A stretch of DNA of 64,000 nt, from the NCBI GenBank assembly GCA_003313425.1, contig NHZP01000082.1, positions 62,001 through 126,000 of the forward strand, written 5' to 3'. The notes below the pieces were generated by a model, which was not told the DNA's origin, did not search any database, and saw nothing but the letters and a program-made list of their open reading frames with translations. This DNA is from Pseudopyrenochaeta lycopersici (Eukaryota > Ascomycota > Dothideomycetes > Pleosporales > Pseudopyrenochaetaceae). The translations under genes were made by a program, and so were the position numbers. Below, in pieces: positions 37,211 through 48,047 of the stretch; position 1 is the first letter of the stretch, and each line of letters starts with the position of its first letter.

Positions 37211-38259
37211 TTATGCCGCAATCATACCTGCACAATGAGATTAGCGAAAACTTCAAAAAATCGAACACATCCTGGAGAAATAAGAAATACTGACCACCAT
37301 TAACCGGCAAGTCTGTCGCGGTGACAAAGCTAGCCCTATTCGACACAATCCACACAAGAGCCTCCGCAACCTCTTCAGGGAGTCCCTGGCGCTTCATCGC
37401 CATTTCTTTAGTCATTTCGTAGATGTTCGTATCGTGGTCCTCTGGCACTTCTCCTAACATAGCCGTCTTGATCACCCCAGGACACACTGCGTTGACTCTG
37501 ATTCCATCCGGAGCATGGCGCAAACCATCCGCTTTGGTAAATGCCAGGACAGCGGCCTTAGTCGCGCAATACGCGGGCAAGTTATCATATGCTCTTAAAC
37601 CAGCCATCGAAGCGACATTGGCAATAGCGCCCCGTGCGGTGGAGGCATATTTGTTACTTGCATTGGGGATAGAAAGGGGTTCTTGCTTGAGCATTTGCTC
37701 TATTTGTGCTTTTTGACATAACCATGTTCCGCGCTGGTTCACAGCATATTGCTTGTCAAACGTAGCCGCAGAATATTCGGTCGTGTAACCTGGAAGCAAA
37801 ATGCCGGCGACATTACATGCGTAGTCGATGCGGCCAAACTTTTGTACAGAGGCTTGCACAAGATGATTGACAGAATCCTCCAAGGTGATGTCTAAAGTTA
37901 TGAGCAGCTTGCATTGGGCCAATGTGCTATAGAATGCGCACTGCCACTCCATTGTATGCGAATCTTGCCGAAAGGAAAAATCTTCCCAGTGATTGCGGAA
38001 ACTCACCGGTAGTCACAGCTAGGACATCCGCATTTGGGTATTCCGTCACGATTCGTTGCTCGGTAGCTTTGAGAGCATCTGCATTCAAGTCTGCAATCAC
38101 AATTCTTGAGCAGCCATCCTTGGCGAACAAGATAGCGGTTGCATGCCCGATTCCTAGGATATTTAACAGTGCGTTCAGAACGTGTAATTGCGGGTGGAGA
38201 TGATTCATCTACTTACCTGAGCCGGCGCCAGTTACGAGGGCCACGCCGGGAAATGGCAT
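37211..38259 (-). CDS. Short-chain dehydrogenase/reductase 1
   Basis: Four exons: 38217-38259, 38007-38153, 37295-37891, 37211-37227 (267 aa), with introns of 63, 115 and 67 bp. The cofactor motif TGAGSGIG spans the first intron, NVAG is at 90-93, and the catalytic set is Ser158 with Tyr171 and Lys175 (YCATK). The last exon is only 17 bp and supplies the usual SDR ending GGMIAA; without that splice the frame would run into unrelated sequence. Interconverts an alcohol and a ketone with NAD(P)H. The gene ends about 230 bp from the convergent BVMO 2 gene. A role before Baeyer-Villiger oxidation (making the ketone) is likely but not provable here. Confidence 0.9.
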
Positions 38260-38665
38260 TTTAACGGACGAGGAGACCAGGGTTTTGGTCAGTCTTGAGA
38301 ATGGAGTGCGAACCTCGATGATGTAGCTGCGCAAAATGAACGAGATGTTTCCAAAATGTATGTCAATAATAGAGGCTTTGCGGGGAACATTTGTGTCGTT
38401 CTAAACCAGCAGGCCCCAATGCTTGTTCGGACTACCGAACCGTCCACGTTTCCGACATTCTTTTCTTCAATGTTCCCGAATTACGAAGCCGGTGTACCAC
38501 TCACTAACAAGCCGGACTGCTAGACTTTTATTATGTAAATTCAGACGCTGCGGCTTACGGTAGTCCAGTTTGACTATGCACTCTTCGAGCCGTGTGAAAT
38601 GTAAACGGAATAAAGAAATATTTGACTACCGTACACCTGACCTCTTAAGCGAGGCTTTACATCCG
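38260..38665. promoter_or_regulatory. Promoter of SDR 1 with repeated GACTACCG motif
   Basis: 406 bp. GACTACCG occurs three times: in CGGACTACCG at 38428-38437, as the complement ACGGTAGTCC at 38557-38566, and as GACTACCGT at 38624-38632. TTTCCGA is at 38449-38455. The CGG-containing repeats resemble Zn2Cys6 half-sites. Confidence 0.5.
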
Positions 38666-39607
38666 TCACATTGAAGAGCGGTCTCGAGTCAAGGCTTGCT
38701 CAGCTCCTTTACGTGAATCCGACAATGCTGCACTGACACCAGGTGCAATGACCGCGTAGTCTGCTGCAGCGACCAGAAAAGACATGCCCTCTTCTATGCG
38801 CTTCAAAGAGGCGTCAGACCCTATGCCCATACTTCCAACGACTTTTCCCAACCGTTTCCCGGCCACACATGCCTTTGTCAGAGCCTGTTTGAAGATGGGT
38901 TCATTACCATCCAGACCACCTGGCAATCCGAGTGCTAGACGAAGGTCGAATGGTCCAATAAAAATACCCGAGATTCCATCTACTTCCATAATTGCGTCCA
39001 GGTTATCAATGCCTTCGCGGGATTCAATCATGGGTAGAATCGCGACATGGCGGTTCACCGCACGCTCGAAATAGCCCATGACACCTCCGGACCCAGCAGG
39101 CTGCGCAAACGCCGCCATTGCAGGCCCGAAGCTTCGCCGGCCCCGGGGCGGATATAGAGCTCGGTCGATTACCTGCTCTATCTCTGCGGCATTGTTGATC
39201 ATGGGAATAATGATTCCAGATGCACCACTGTCCAGGGCCCATTTGATCCATTCCACCCCCGCGGAAGGGACTCGGATCAAGGAATGGCAGATCCGGCCGG
39301 CTCGAGCTGAAGCAGCCGCCACTGCATGCACCAGATGGGTCATGGACTCCGCAGAGAGTGGAGCGTGTTCCATGTCAATCATGACAAAGTCACACCCGGG
39401 CTGTTCGGCTACGATTTGGGCGACGATAGTTGAGGGTATGGTTAACACGGCACCTATCAGTGGCTTTCCGGACTCTTCGATGGCGGATATGAAGGAAATT
39501 GGTCTATCCGTTGCAGTAAAGTTGCTCCCTTTCTGTCCTGGGGTATACATGGTGACTGGTTTGTACAATTCCGAGTGGTGAGAGAGGTTAAAAAGCCGCT
39601 CAAGCAT
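38666..39607 (-). CDS. HpcH/HpaI-type class II aldolase
   Basis: Single exon, 313 aa from the ATG at 39607; the frame is open further upstream to 39832 and another ATG lies at 39550. The family cleaves 4-hydroxy-2-oxo acids into pyruvate (or an oxoacid) and an aldehyde, using a divalent metal. The core reads like it: DFVMIDMEHAPLS, IIIPMINNAAEI, PPRGRRSFGPAMA, then ILPMIESREGIDNL and GIFIGPFDL. The Glu of IESREG and the Asp of GPFDL are the metal ligands known from HpaI. The upstream extension looks untranslated. The gene lies between the two SDR genes, all on minus. It may split a side chain released by earlier steps; the substrate is unknown. Confidence 0.88.
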   Translation of the reverse strand: MLERLFNLSHHSELYKPVTMYTPGQKGSNFTATDRPISFISAIEESGKPLIGAVLTIPSTIVAQIVAEQPGCDFVMIDMEHAPLSAESMTHLVHAVAAASARAGRICHSLIRVPSAGVEWIKWALDSGASGIIIPMINNAAEIEQVIDRALYPPRGRRSFGPAMAAFAQPAGSGGVMGYFERAVNRHVAILPMIESREGIDNLDAIMEVDGISGIFIGPFDLRLALGLPGGLDGNEPIFKQALTKACVAGKRLGKVVGSMGIGSDASLKRIEEGMSFLVAAADYAVIAPGVSAALSDSRKGAEQALTRDRSSM

Positions 39608-40182
39608 AGATACGCCCAAGATCTCAATTACCACTGCAGTTGATGCTAATTTTGCGAGACGGAGGAACAGTATTACATTCGGCTCTGTTTGAGAGCCGTC
39701 AGCCGGTGCTTCCACGGCCCGGACCACATTGCCGACCACACTATGATCATGCACCAAAACTACGAAGCAAAGCCAGAAAAGCTTATCACAAATCACTATT
39801 GTAGAATACAGAGAACTACATCTGGTAAACAATACAACAGCTTACTGGTTTCTTTTTTTCTTTTTTTCTCCTATTTTTCATCTATGATTCGGAGGACGAA
39901 TTGTAATATCTAAAGGAAAGTCCAGGTATTTTGTTGAAAAACGCTACTCCATTTGCTATTTCGATAATTTGAATAGAAAATAAATCCAACTGCGTAATAG
40001 TCCACACTGTTTCAGTTGACATGTACAATCATCATAGTAGAAAATTGGGGCTCATAGAATACTCCGGGCCGACTTTGCATGTACACATTTGTGATATAAC
40101 GTAAGAAGTAAGCAAACATTGATATATGCTTGGCGTGGTCAAAGTTGAACTGTATTTTAGAGAATAAACCAATTATTGAGTG
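39608..40182. promoter_or_regulatory. Promoter of the aldolase gene and 3' flank of SDR 2
   Basis: 575 bp with balanced to AT-rich composition and a T-rich run near 39850-39870. No recognisable gene or strong motif. Confidence 0.35.
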
Positions 40183-41012
40183 TTACGCAGCAGCTCCCCC
40201 GTCGACGCTGTATACGGTGCCAGTTGTGAACGAGGCGTCATCACTGAGCAAGAAGGCAATCGTTTTTGCAACTTCAAATGCTTCGCCTTTTCTTTGAAGT
40301 GGGAGGCTTGAATATGTTGAAGTTGTGGTACTGGACGTTGCTGAAGGAGCTGATTTCAGGAGACTATCGAGCATGGGAGTCTGAATTGGGCCCCTGTGGT
40401 ACAGAAAAAGTGAGTTCACCATGCCCCTGGAATACATAAAGCTTATAGGTACGTAACTTACGGTGCAACTGCATTAACGCGGATGCCTTTAACCCCAACT
40501 TCCTTTGCCGCCGTCTTCGTCAAACCGACGACGCCATGTTTCGAGCAAGAGTATGCGCCGATTCCAGGCCTTCCCATTATTCCTGCTAGTGATGCCGCAT
40601 TCACGATGCTACCTCCATCGCGCATGGCCCTGATCTGCGCACGTACACAGTACATGACTCCTGACAAGTTGACCGCAATCATCTTATCCCACGTCTCGTC
40701 CGTGAGGTCTTCGAAACTGGTGAAGCCGAGCTCGATGCCTGCAATATTGGCGGCTCCGTCCAATTTGCCAAAGTGTTGTATCGTCGCTGAGATCCAGTCG
40801 TTGACCTGCTGACTCTTGGAAACATCGAGCTTTGTTCCAATAACATCGACGCCTTTGCTTTTCAAGTCGCTCACAACTTTATCCAGTTGCTCGACTTGGA
40901 TATCTGCCAGTGATAGTCTAGCTCCTCGCTCCGCAAGCTGCAGTGTTAAGGCTAATGCGATTCCAGACGCTGCACCCGTGATGGTGATGACTTTGCCCTC
41001 AAATGATGCCAT
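40183..41012 (-). CDS. Short-chain dehydrogenase/reductase 2
   Basis: Two exons, 40462-41012 and 40183-40393, with a 68-bp intron (253 aa). The catalytic set is Ser141 (NAASLAG), Tyr154 and Lys158 (YSCSK), with NIAG at 89-92 and the ending TGTVYSVDGGAAA, all standard for classical SDRs of the 3-oxoacyl-reductase type. The cofactor loop is TGAASGIA: the last Gly of the usual TGxxxGIG is Ala at residue 19. The acidic start of the second strand (SLADIQ) favours NAD(H) over NADP(H). It is not a close copy of SDR 1. Likely oxidises a secondary alcohol in the same pathway. Confidence 0.9.
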
Positions 41013-41938
41013 GTTAGACGTGGTACTATATTCGTCTCTGACCAGGTGGCTGAAAACAGAAGTAGTTGAAAATATAAAGGCAAATAGACTTCAGGCTAGG
41101 AACTTCCGAGTCCATAAATTGCTCTCAAGATAACAGATGCATGACGTAACCGGGTATTTTTCCGAGCCTGCGGTTGCAAGGATACTTCATAGCCGCCACC
41201 CCTTATGACACCCTATTGGTGGTAGGTGAGCCATCGAATCTGCGCTGAGTCTACCCGGAAAGAAAATATACTGCATCCCGCTCCCCTTGGCCGATAGATT
41301 TCAGTATCTTGCATCTGCTTGATTGCTAAGAATAGGTACATGCGTGGTGTTGACCTCAGGTGCGGAAAATTACCTACTTAGGAATCCTTCGGCGATATTT
41401 CACCTCAAGTGGACCAATTTCACACTCATCTCTCTCCTCTTGTTCTCACTAGGAACAGAGCATATACCCGGTGGAAGACCCCAGAGAGTCTAACATATCT
41501 AGAAAACACGATGCTTTCATTTAAGCTGGTTAGGATGAAATGAGGGACTATGTGAATCTCGAAATTGATCCAGTGGCTTGACCAATATTTTGGAATTATA
41601 TTTTGGATATAATTGTTTTGGATTTCAAATTGCTCGGTTCATTCATGAACTCTATTCTTGTATTGAAATAAATATTTCTACGCCGAAGTTTTCGCGATTA
41701 TACATGAATTTGGTACATCAGTATTGCATGTAGCATATGGAAACATGCTGCCGTGAGGCTCTGAGACGCTTCGAAGCCGATGGATGAACACTCAGGTACG
41801 GTGTAGTAGCTACTAAACATGGCCGCAATCATTACTCTAACACCTAGTTCATGGCAAACCACCATAGGTACGTCATGTTTAGCTTGAACAAAGATTTTCA
41901 TATCATTCATCCATAATGTTTTATAGAAGAAATTATGC
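41013..41938. promoter_or_regulatory. Promoter of SDR 2 and 3' flank of the cyclase-like gene
   Basis: 926 bp. TTTTTCCGAGC at 41157-41167 lies about 145 bp upstream of SDR 2, with CTTCCGAG near 41103. The minus frame at 41698-41910 has no recognisable domain and I do not call it. Confidence 0.4.
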
Positions 41939-43155
41939 TCAGAATATCGCTAGAGCATTCGGTGGGCTTGCAACACCACCAGAAATATTCAAAGGCGAAC
42001 TGGTAAAGAGAAAACTCCAGCGCTTTTGCCTCTTGCACTCCTCCGCCAACTCTTCCAAATCCCACAGCTCACCAATTGGCATGCCCCACAAGCTCAAAGC
42101 TGTATCATGAACACCTAAATGCGTATTAGACATATTGCCGTTAAAAACGTACAGAACAGGAAAAAGACTCACGGTTCGGCATTGTCGCTGGCCACGCCTC
42201 AAATGCCATATTATCAGCCGCAATGGCAGCAAACTTGTGGTTCCAGAGCCATTCGATCGACTCCGGAGTGCCCGCGAATCCACAGTATGCATGGTCGACG
42301 TGGCCCGACTGGTGACGCTCTTCCGCCGAGGCGTTGTTGTACCATTTGATCCATCCGGTGCGTATGATCAAAATATCTGCAGGTTTCAGTTGAACGCCTT
42401 GGTCTTTAGCAATTTGGTCTAGCTCCCGATATGTGATATCATGTTTGGTGTCAGCGCGGTATACTATGTCCTTATTTTCTGCCCATGAAGCATAATCAAG
42501 CAAAACTCCTCGACCAACAATCCCCCCACGCTTCAGCCACGCTGCCCCCGTCAGTGTTCATTGATCCAAGATACGACATGTGACTCACTTTGGATTCCAT
42601 TGCGGTCATTGCGGTCTGGCCCAGATATCTCAGCATGCGTAAGGCCATTATAATACTGTCCAGTCTCCTGCCATGCCCAATGTCCTGTGATAGATGGTAA
42701 GCCACTTGTCGCAGAAAACGAAAACAGTGAACTAGAACGTACGCAAGCTATCCCATTGACTACTCGTCTGCGTATTGATGTAAATTTCGTCGTCGTGGCC
42801 GGTGAGGCCGAGGTGACTTAAATCCAATATATTGTGCACAATAGCCTTGCGGTCATGACCTGGATCATGAATACATTCGAGTGGCCAGCTAATCAAATTC
42901 TTGAGCTAAAGTTCGAGCGAGCATAGCGGGGCAAAAAAAATCGAAAACTCACTTAAGAGACACGCTAACGCCAGCCTGCAACTCTCTTCCTGCTTCTTGC
43001 GCCTTTTTTGGCGTAAGCCAGTTCAACGTTCCTAATTGGTCTTTCTGGCCATCTTTGTCCCATAGGCCCCAAGCGCATCCGTGTGGCATGTTTGGTACTG
43101 CGGGCAAGTCTTTGTATGATGGAAAATCTTCAGCCTCCATTTTCGTTGGTGTCAT
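41939..43155 (-). CDS. Cyclase-like (PF04199) metal-dependent hydrolase family protein
   Basis: Five exons: 42953-43155, 42743-42888, 42589-42684, 42173-42541, 41939-42114 (329 aa), with introns of 64, 58, 47 and 58 bp, all in phase. The protein matches fungal members of the cyclase/kynurenine-formamidase-like family: an N-terminal WGLWDKDGQKDQLGTLNWLT, GVSVSLNWPLE, GRGVLLDYASW and ILIIRTGWIKWY. Family enzymes with the HxGTHxDxxxH motif use a metal to hydrolyse amides, lactones or cyclic compounds. Here the corresponding stretch reads NTQTSSQWDSLRHW, so the first His of the motif is not conserved, as I recall for fungal relatives. It may be a hydrolase with a different metal site, or act as a lactonase or dehydratase; the substrate cannot be inferred. 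Confidence 0.83.
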
Positions 43156-43420
43156 CTACGAGAGCAACAAGTTTGTGGCAATCAATGTATAACGATAACG
43201 CGTGAATGTGCGAACAAAAGTCTCAGTTCCAAAACCAATAGCATATGTATGTAATGACTTCGTACATATCCGAAGAGCCACGTTCTCCCTTCGGCAACGG
43301 ATTCTCCGAACGCTGCAACATCACAGGAGAAGATACGAACCTGCACCCGGAACTTCTCCACGGATGCACTATGCATCTTGACCTCGTTGCTGTGCTCTTT
43401 GGCAGACCCCATGGGGCGGA

Positions 43421-45434
43421 TCACAAATGCGCCCGGATTGGCTTCTTTTCTCTCGAGGCCAGGATGGCCTTACCCATGTCTCGGAGAACATTCTTCTTGA
43501 CTTTCCCACTACCTGTTAACGGCAATGAACTACCCACTTCGGGGTCGCCGAGCCAAAAAATGTACCGGGGAGACTTGTGCCTGGCAAGTTTGGCTTGGAC
43601 CCAATTCCTCATCTCTTCGTCAGAGAGTGTGGTTCCCGTGGTGTCGGCTTGGAGATACGCGGCGACCACTTCACCGTACTTGGCGTCTTTCAAGCCCACG
43701 ACAGCTGCATTCACGATGTTGGGATGCTGGATTAATCGCTCCTCAATTTCTAGAGGGAAAATATTCTCGCCACCTGCTCCGTAAGTTAGCTCTTTGCAAC
43801 TGGAGGGGAATTAGTCCGTCTCTGCACCTCTGATAATTATATCTTTTATTCGACCAGTGATCTTGCAATAGCCCTCCGAATCAAAGGACGCCTCATCACC
43901 AGTGTGCATCCAGAGAACTCCTTTTTCGTCCTGTATCATGACCTCTCTTGTCTTTTCGGGGTTGTTGAGATAACCTTTCTGCAACAAGTATCCTGAGACA
44001 CATAGCTCGCCTTTGCTGCCTAGAGGCACAATATTGCCAGAGTTGTCGATTATCTTTGCTAGAACGTGAGGCAGAATCTTGCCTACTGTTGAAAAACGTT
44101 TCTCGGGTGCGTCGTTCCAGCTCGTCATGAAACTTGCAGGTGATGTCTCAGTCATTCCTGATCGCTCCAGTCAGACATGCAACTTCTGTGAGACTCCACG
44201 CACCATATGTATTAGTCAATTGACGCAAATTCAGCTTTTCTTCCAGGTCTTCCATCATTTGCCGTGGTGTTGCGGATCCTGCAGCGATGCCGGTTCTGAG
44301 ATGTGGAAACTTCTCTCCGGGATGAATCAACTGCATCTCAGCAGTCCACATAGCAGGAACGCCGTGCAGCGCGGTGCAATGTTCCTCTCGCACAGCCTGG
44401 AGCACAGCGTTTGCTTCAAAAGTTTCGCTTGGAAATACTATCGTACCCCCGCGTGTGACCACTGCTAACAACCCGAGGACAAGACCAAAACAATGGAATA
44501 GGGGAGGTGGGCAGCACAGAATGTCGCTTGTTCGCAGCCCCATACGATCACCGACTAATCTCGCATTGTTGATGATATTACTAGGTTGGGCGCATCTTGC
44601 ATCAGATTTGCATTTTAGATTCTTGAGCGGGACTTACTGGTGCGTTAACATGGCAGCTTTGGGGCTCCCCGTTGTGCCGCTAGTGTATTGCAAATTGCAA
44701 ACATCAAATGTGGTGACCATGCTCTCTGCTGCTTGTAGCTTGTCATTGGTGATGGCCTTTCCATTCTCCATCATTTCCTGAAAAGTTAAAAATCTATCGT
44801 GAGTGTTGTCATGGCTGGGTTCAAGGAGTATGGCCTCTTCAAAAGCGGGTCCATAGGCAGGATCTGTTGGGTGTGAGAGTATCTCAACTACAGCCGTGTT
44901 CAGTTTAGATCCGAGTCTAGACGTTGTGAAGAGCAGCTTGCATGCTATAATCATTGCAAATGTTAGCAAAGGCGCTTGCGATGTTGGTGTTTACTGACCG
45001 CTATGCGATATAGCATTCTTCAATTCACTGGGCGTGTAGGTGTTGTTAAACACTGCCAGGATGGCTCCGACACGACCACAAGCAAATAGTAGCTCAGCAT
45101 ATTCGACGCGATTACCAGCCAAGATGCCGAGTGTATCCCCATGTTTGACACCTTGCGAAAGTAACCCCCTGGCCACGAACTTGCTCTGCTCCTGTAATTG
45201 CCTGTACGATAATCTTTCGTGGCTCGATGAAGCCACAACCGCTGTTTTGTTGGGGGTTTCACTGCATTGCTCATTGAGCAGCTGGCTGATAGTTACTTCA
45301 AGCAACCTTGGTTCCTTAGGTCCTTGAAGAAATGAGAGTGTAGTATTTTTATTGGAATGTGCTGCAATATGCGGGATGTTTCGAGTCATTGCCATTTGGA
45401 CAAGTTCAGGAACTTGTGATGTACTAAGGAACAA
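43421..45434 (-). CDS. Acyl-CoA synthetase (AMP-forming), putative peroxisomal
   Basis: Five exons: 44999-45434, 44638-44944, 44204-44580, 43828-44157, 43421-43773 (600 aa), with introns of 54, 57, 46 and 54 bp. It activates a carboxylic acid with ATP and CoA. The P-loop [10 protein letters not shown] is at 232-241, the adenylate motif YGMTETS begins at 373, then [25 protein letters not shown] across the last intron, and [11 protein letters not shown] holding the catalytic Lys. These are the ANL-superfamily motifs in the usual order and length. The last three residues are AHL, which fits the PTS1 consensus [SAC][KRH][LM], suggesting import into peroxisomes. A medium-chain or branched acid is the likely substrate. 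Upstream TTTTTCCGA lies at 45589-45597. Confidence 0.92.
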
Positions 45435-45744
45435 TAAGCAGTTGGGAATCAGTACCCTTTTTTTTTGTTTTAGCCACTGCGTATGCCGTACTTGACCATG
45501 TAACTGAATCTTAACTGACCCGTTTAGAAGTATTCTTCGGTGACTAATACTTTAGATACAGGATTTGAGTGAGGAATATGCTACCGCCTTTTTCCGATCA
45601 ACAGCCGGCTCGTGCAGCCGGTAAAGCGCAGCAGACAATATCACTGAAGAGAGATTGGTCGATCACAATGGAAGTGCCCTGTGAAAGCCTCAATCTGCCA
45701 AACAAATCTATTTTAATGTACGTTTATAATGCGCGTGCTCGCAA
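45435..45744. promoter_or_regulatory. Promoter of the acyl-CoA synthetase gene
   Basis: 310 bp between two minus-strand genes. TTTTTCCGATC at 45589-45599 and CAGCCGGCTCG just after it are the only motif-like features. Confidence 0.4.
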
Positions 45745-47683
45745 TCACAGTCTTGCCTTTAGTTTCTTCTGCCCGTACGCTGCCCAATTAATACTCTTGT
45801 TCCCAGATTGGAATTCCTTGATGCCATATGCAGCTTCAGCATCCTCGGCCATCATTTCTGTGAAGAGACCTTTGATCCCCTCAGCCTGGCGCTTTCCAGC
45901 AGCATCAGCCCAGGCGAGCGCGACAAGCTCCTTACACATGGCTGCAGCGCGTGGAGCACAGCCATCCAGTTGCAAAAGATATGCATCGAGCGCGCTATTC
46001 AGCTGCGAGAACGGCTGCACACTGGCAACCGCACCAATGCGTATCAAGTCTGATGGCCAGATCGGACGTCCCGATAGCATGGCCTCTCGGGAAAAAGCAA
46101 AGCCAAGCTCACGGATGAGGTACTTTGAGATTGTCGCTGGGCACAACCCAAGCTTCACTTCGCTCAGGGTGAATACGGCTGTTGTAGCCATAAGCCTGAT
46201 GTCACAAGCGAAGGCCAATCCAACGCCTCCACCAAACGCTGGACCTTGGATGCATGCAATTGTGATTTGAGGCGCATTGTCGATGGCTTCAAAGAGATTG
46301 GTTAAACTGTGGAACTGATCGTCAACCTTGGATCCACCCTTAGACACAGGACTGCTGTCCTTTTTCAAGTCCATGCCTGTACAGAAAAATTCGCCATTGC
46401 CGGTGATGGCGATTGTCTTGATATCCGAGTCTGTTGAGGCTTTTTTGAAGAAAGATGTCAGTTCCGCGCACATTTCTACAGTCAGGGCGTTGCCATTTTT
46501 TGGGCGATCCAACACAATCTTGACGTGAGACTTTGACCGGAATATACAGAGATTGCCTCCTTCATTTACTCTTGACCATTTGATTTTGTATGAGGGCATA
46601 TTGTTTGCTGGTGATGAAGAAGAAGAAGAAGAAGAGAGCCCGAACCTAGTAGCAAGCGCACTGCCTGCCCGGCTTCCGTTCGGTTTCTTCAGTGTATCAG
46701 AGATCCAAAGACCGGTTTGAACCAACTCTTTTAGGTCCACTCCTGTATCGATTCCAGCTTCATGAAAAGAGTAGACGAGGTCTTCAGTTGCTACATTTCC
46801 TCTTGCGCCGGGCGCAAAAGGACAACCGCCCAGTCCAGCAACGCTTGCATCAAAGACTCTTACACCGCAATTATATGCTGCCCATGCGTTGCTGACAGCT
46901 TGGCCGTAGGTATCGTGGAAATGACCTGCCAGTACCTCGACAGGGATGCCGAACTTGACTAGATACGATATCAGATTATTGACTTGCGAGGCAACACCCA
47001 CTCCAAGGGTATCTCCGAGGCTAATCTCGTAGCATCCCATGTCCAGTAATCGTTGAACACAGTTTAGAACGCTTGTATGTGGGGTTGGTCCGTCAGAGAT
47101 ATCGGCGAATATGCATGATATGTATCTGATTGTAAAATTAGTGTGTACATCCCAATCATCGGATGGCTACCCACCCTCTCACAGCCAATCCATTGGATAT
47201 TGCCTCTCGAGCAACAGTTTCCGCCCGGGCCAAACCTTCCTGCACCGAACATCTGATATTGGCTTGGCTGAAGCCCTCACTCGCGCTGACGAACACTGCC
47301 ACTTCTTGCACGCCCAGCTCCAAGGCAGTCTGGAGGCGTCGTACATTTGGAACCAGCACCGGCAATTGAAGATGTCTAGCGCCGCCATTACCGGCTCGAC
47401 TCTTAGATGCTGTACTGTGCAGGGACTTGATGCTCGCATCAGAGAGTAGCTCCTTGCAATCAGCCAGCTGCGGAACCGCGCGAGGAGACACAAGCGAGGT
47501 CAGCTCGACAGCGCCCAGCCCGGCATCAAGGAGGCGATGTATCAGCATCAACTTTGTCGCGGTGGAGACAGAATCAGCGATGTTTTGGAGACCATCTCGA
47601 GGACCAACTTCAACAATTCGAATCCTGGATGAGTTGGGAGGTGGTCGCGCCAGCATGGAGGTTGATTTTGCATTTTGAGCCAT
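45745..47683 (-). CDS. HMG-CoA lyase / enoyl-CoA hydratase fusion protein, putative peroxisomal
   Basis: Two exons, 47175-47683 and 45745-47125, with a 49-bp intron (629 aa). Residues 20-325 are an HMG-CoA-lyase-type enzyme: VEVGPRDGLQN, GHFHDTYGQA with metal ligands His238 and His240, and the active-site Cys271 in GGCPFAPGARGN. An eight-Ser linker (334-341) follows, encoded by a GAA/TTC microsatellite. Residues 355-629 are a crotonase: ITGNGEFFCTGMDL, then GPAFGGGVGLAFACD and LSEVKLGLCPATIS. The Glu usually found in the GGG-E-L block is Gly here while the SEVKLG Glu is kept, as in LiuC/AtuE-type methylglutaconyl-CoA hydratases. One chain would thus hydrate a 3-methylglutaconyl-type CoA ester and then cleave it. 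It ends in ARL, a PTS1-type signal. Confidence 0.92.
46612..46637. repeat. GAA/TTC microsatellite coding for the Ser linker
   Basis: A run of GAA units on the plus strand, read on minus as Ser codons (TCT/TCA family). It forms the linker between the two enzyme domains of the fusion protein and is a likely place for length variation. Confidence 0.7.
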
Positions 47684-48047
47684 GGTGAGGGTCTGTTAGA
47701 TAGTCTCTAAGATCAATTTCTGCCCTCGGCGTCCTTCCTCTCAGCGTCTTACAAGATCCACAAGACTTGGAGCGTGGACCGAAAAAAAGTCTGCAATTTA
47801 GTCAGCCGTAGGAATAAAGAGTGAAAATCATGATTGTCGGGTTCCGGTGCGTGCCCATGCGGAATATGCGCGATACTGCCCCGGCAAAGATTTCCGAGGC
47901 CGGCGAGATGCCACATTGGCCACTATGCTCGTAGAAGCATCTCTCCGTTCTTGGATTAGATTAAGCTGATACAAATCTCATACAAGGTCTCTTATAAGCA
48001 TTGCCTTTAGTCCAATCCGGGCGTGACTTTTTCGCGCCAGTGCTACA
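47684..48047. promoter_or_regulatory. Bidirectional promoter of fusion gene and carboxyltransferase gene
   Basis: 364 bp shared by two divergent genes whose products act in successive steps. It contains TTTCCGAGGCCGG at 47891-47903 and GGGTTCCGG near 47840. The fusion gene start sits in CACCATGG context. Shared control of both genes is likely. Confidence 0.5.

Noticed and set aside
41698..41910. Short minus-strand frame downstream of the cyclase-like gene
   Set aside because: No domain and no splice continuity with the gene above; probably 3' untranslated sequence.
41939..43155. Calling the PF04199 protein a kynurenine formamidase
   Set aside because: The metal-binding His motif is altered and there is no tryptophan-pathway context.
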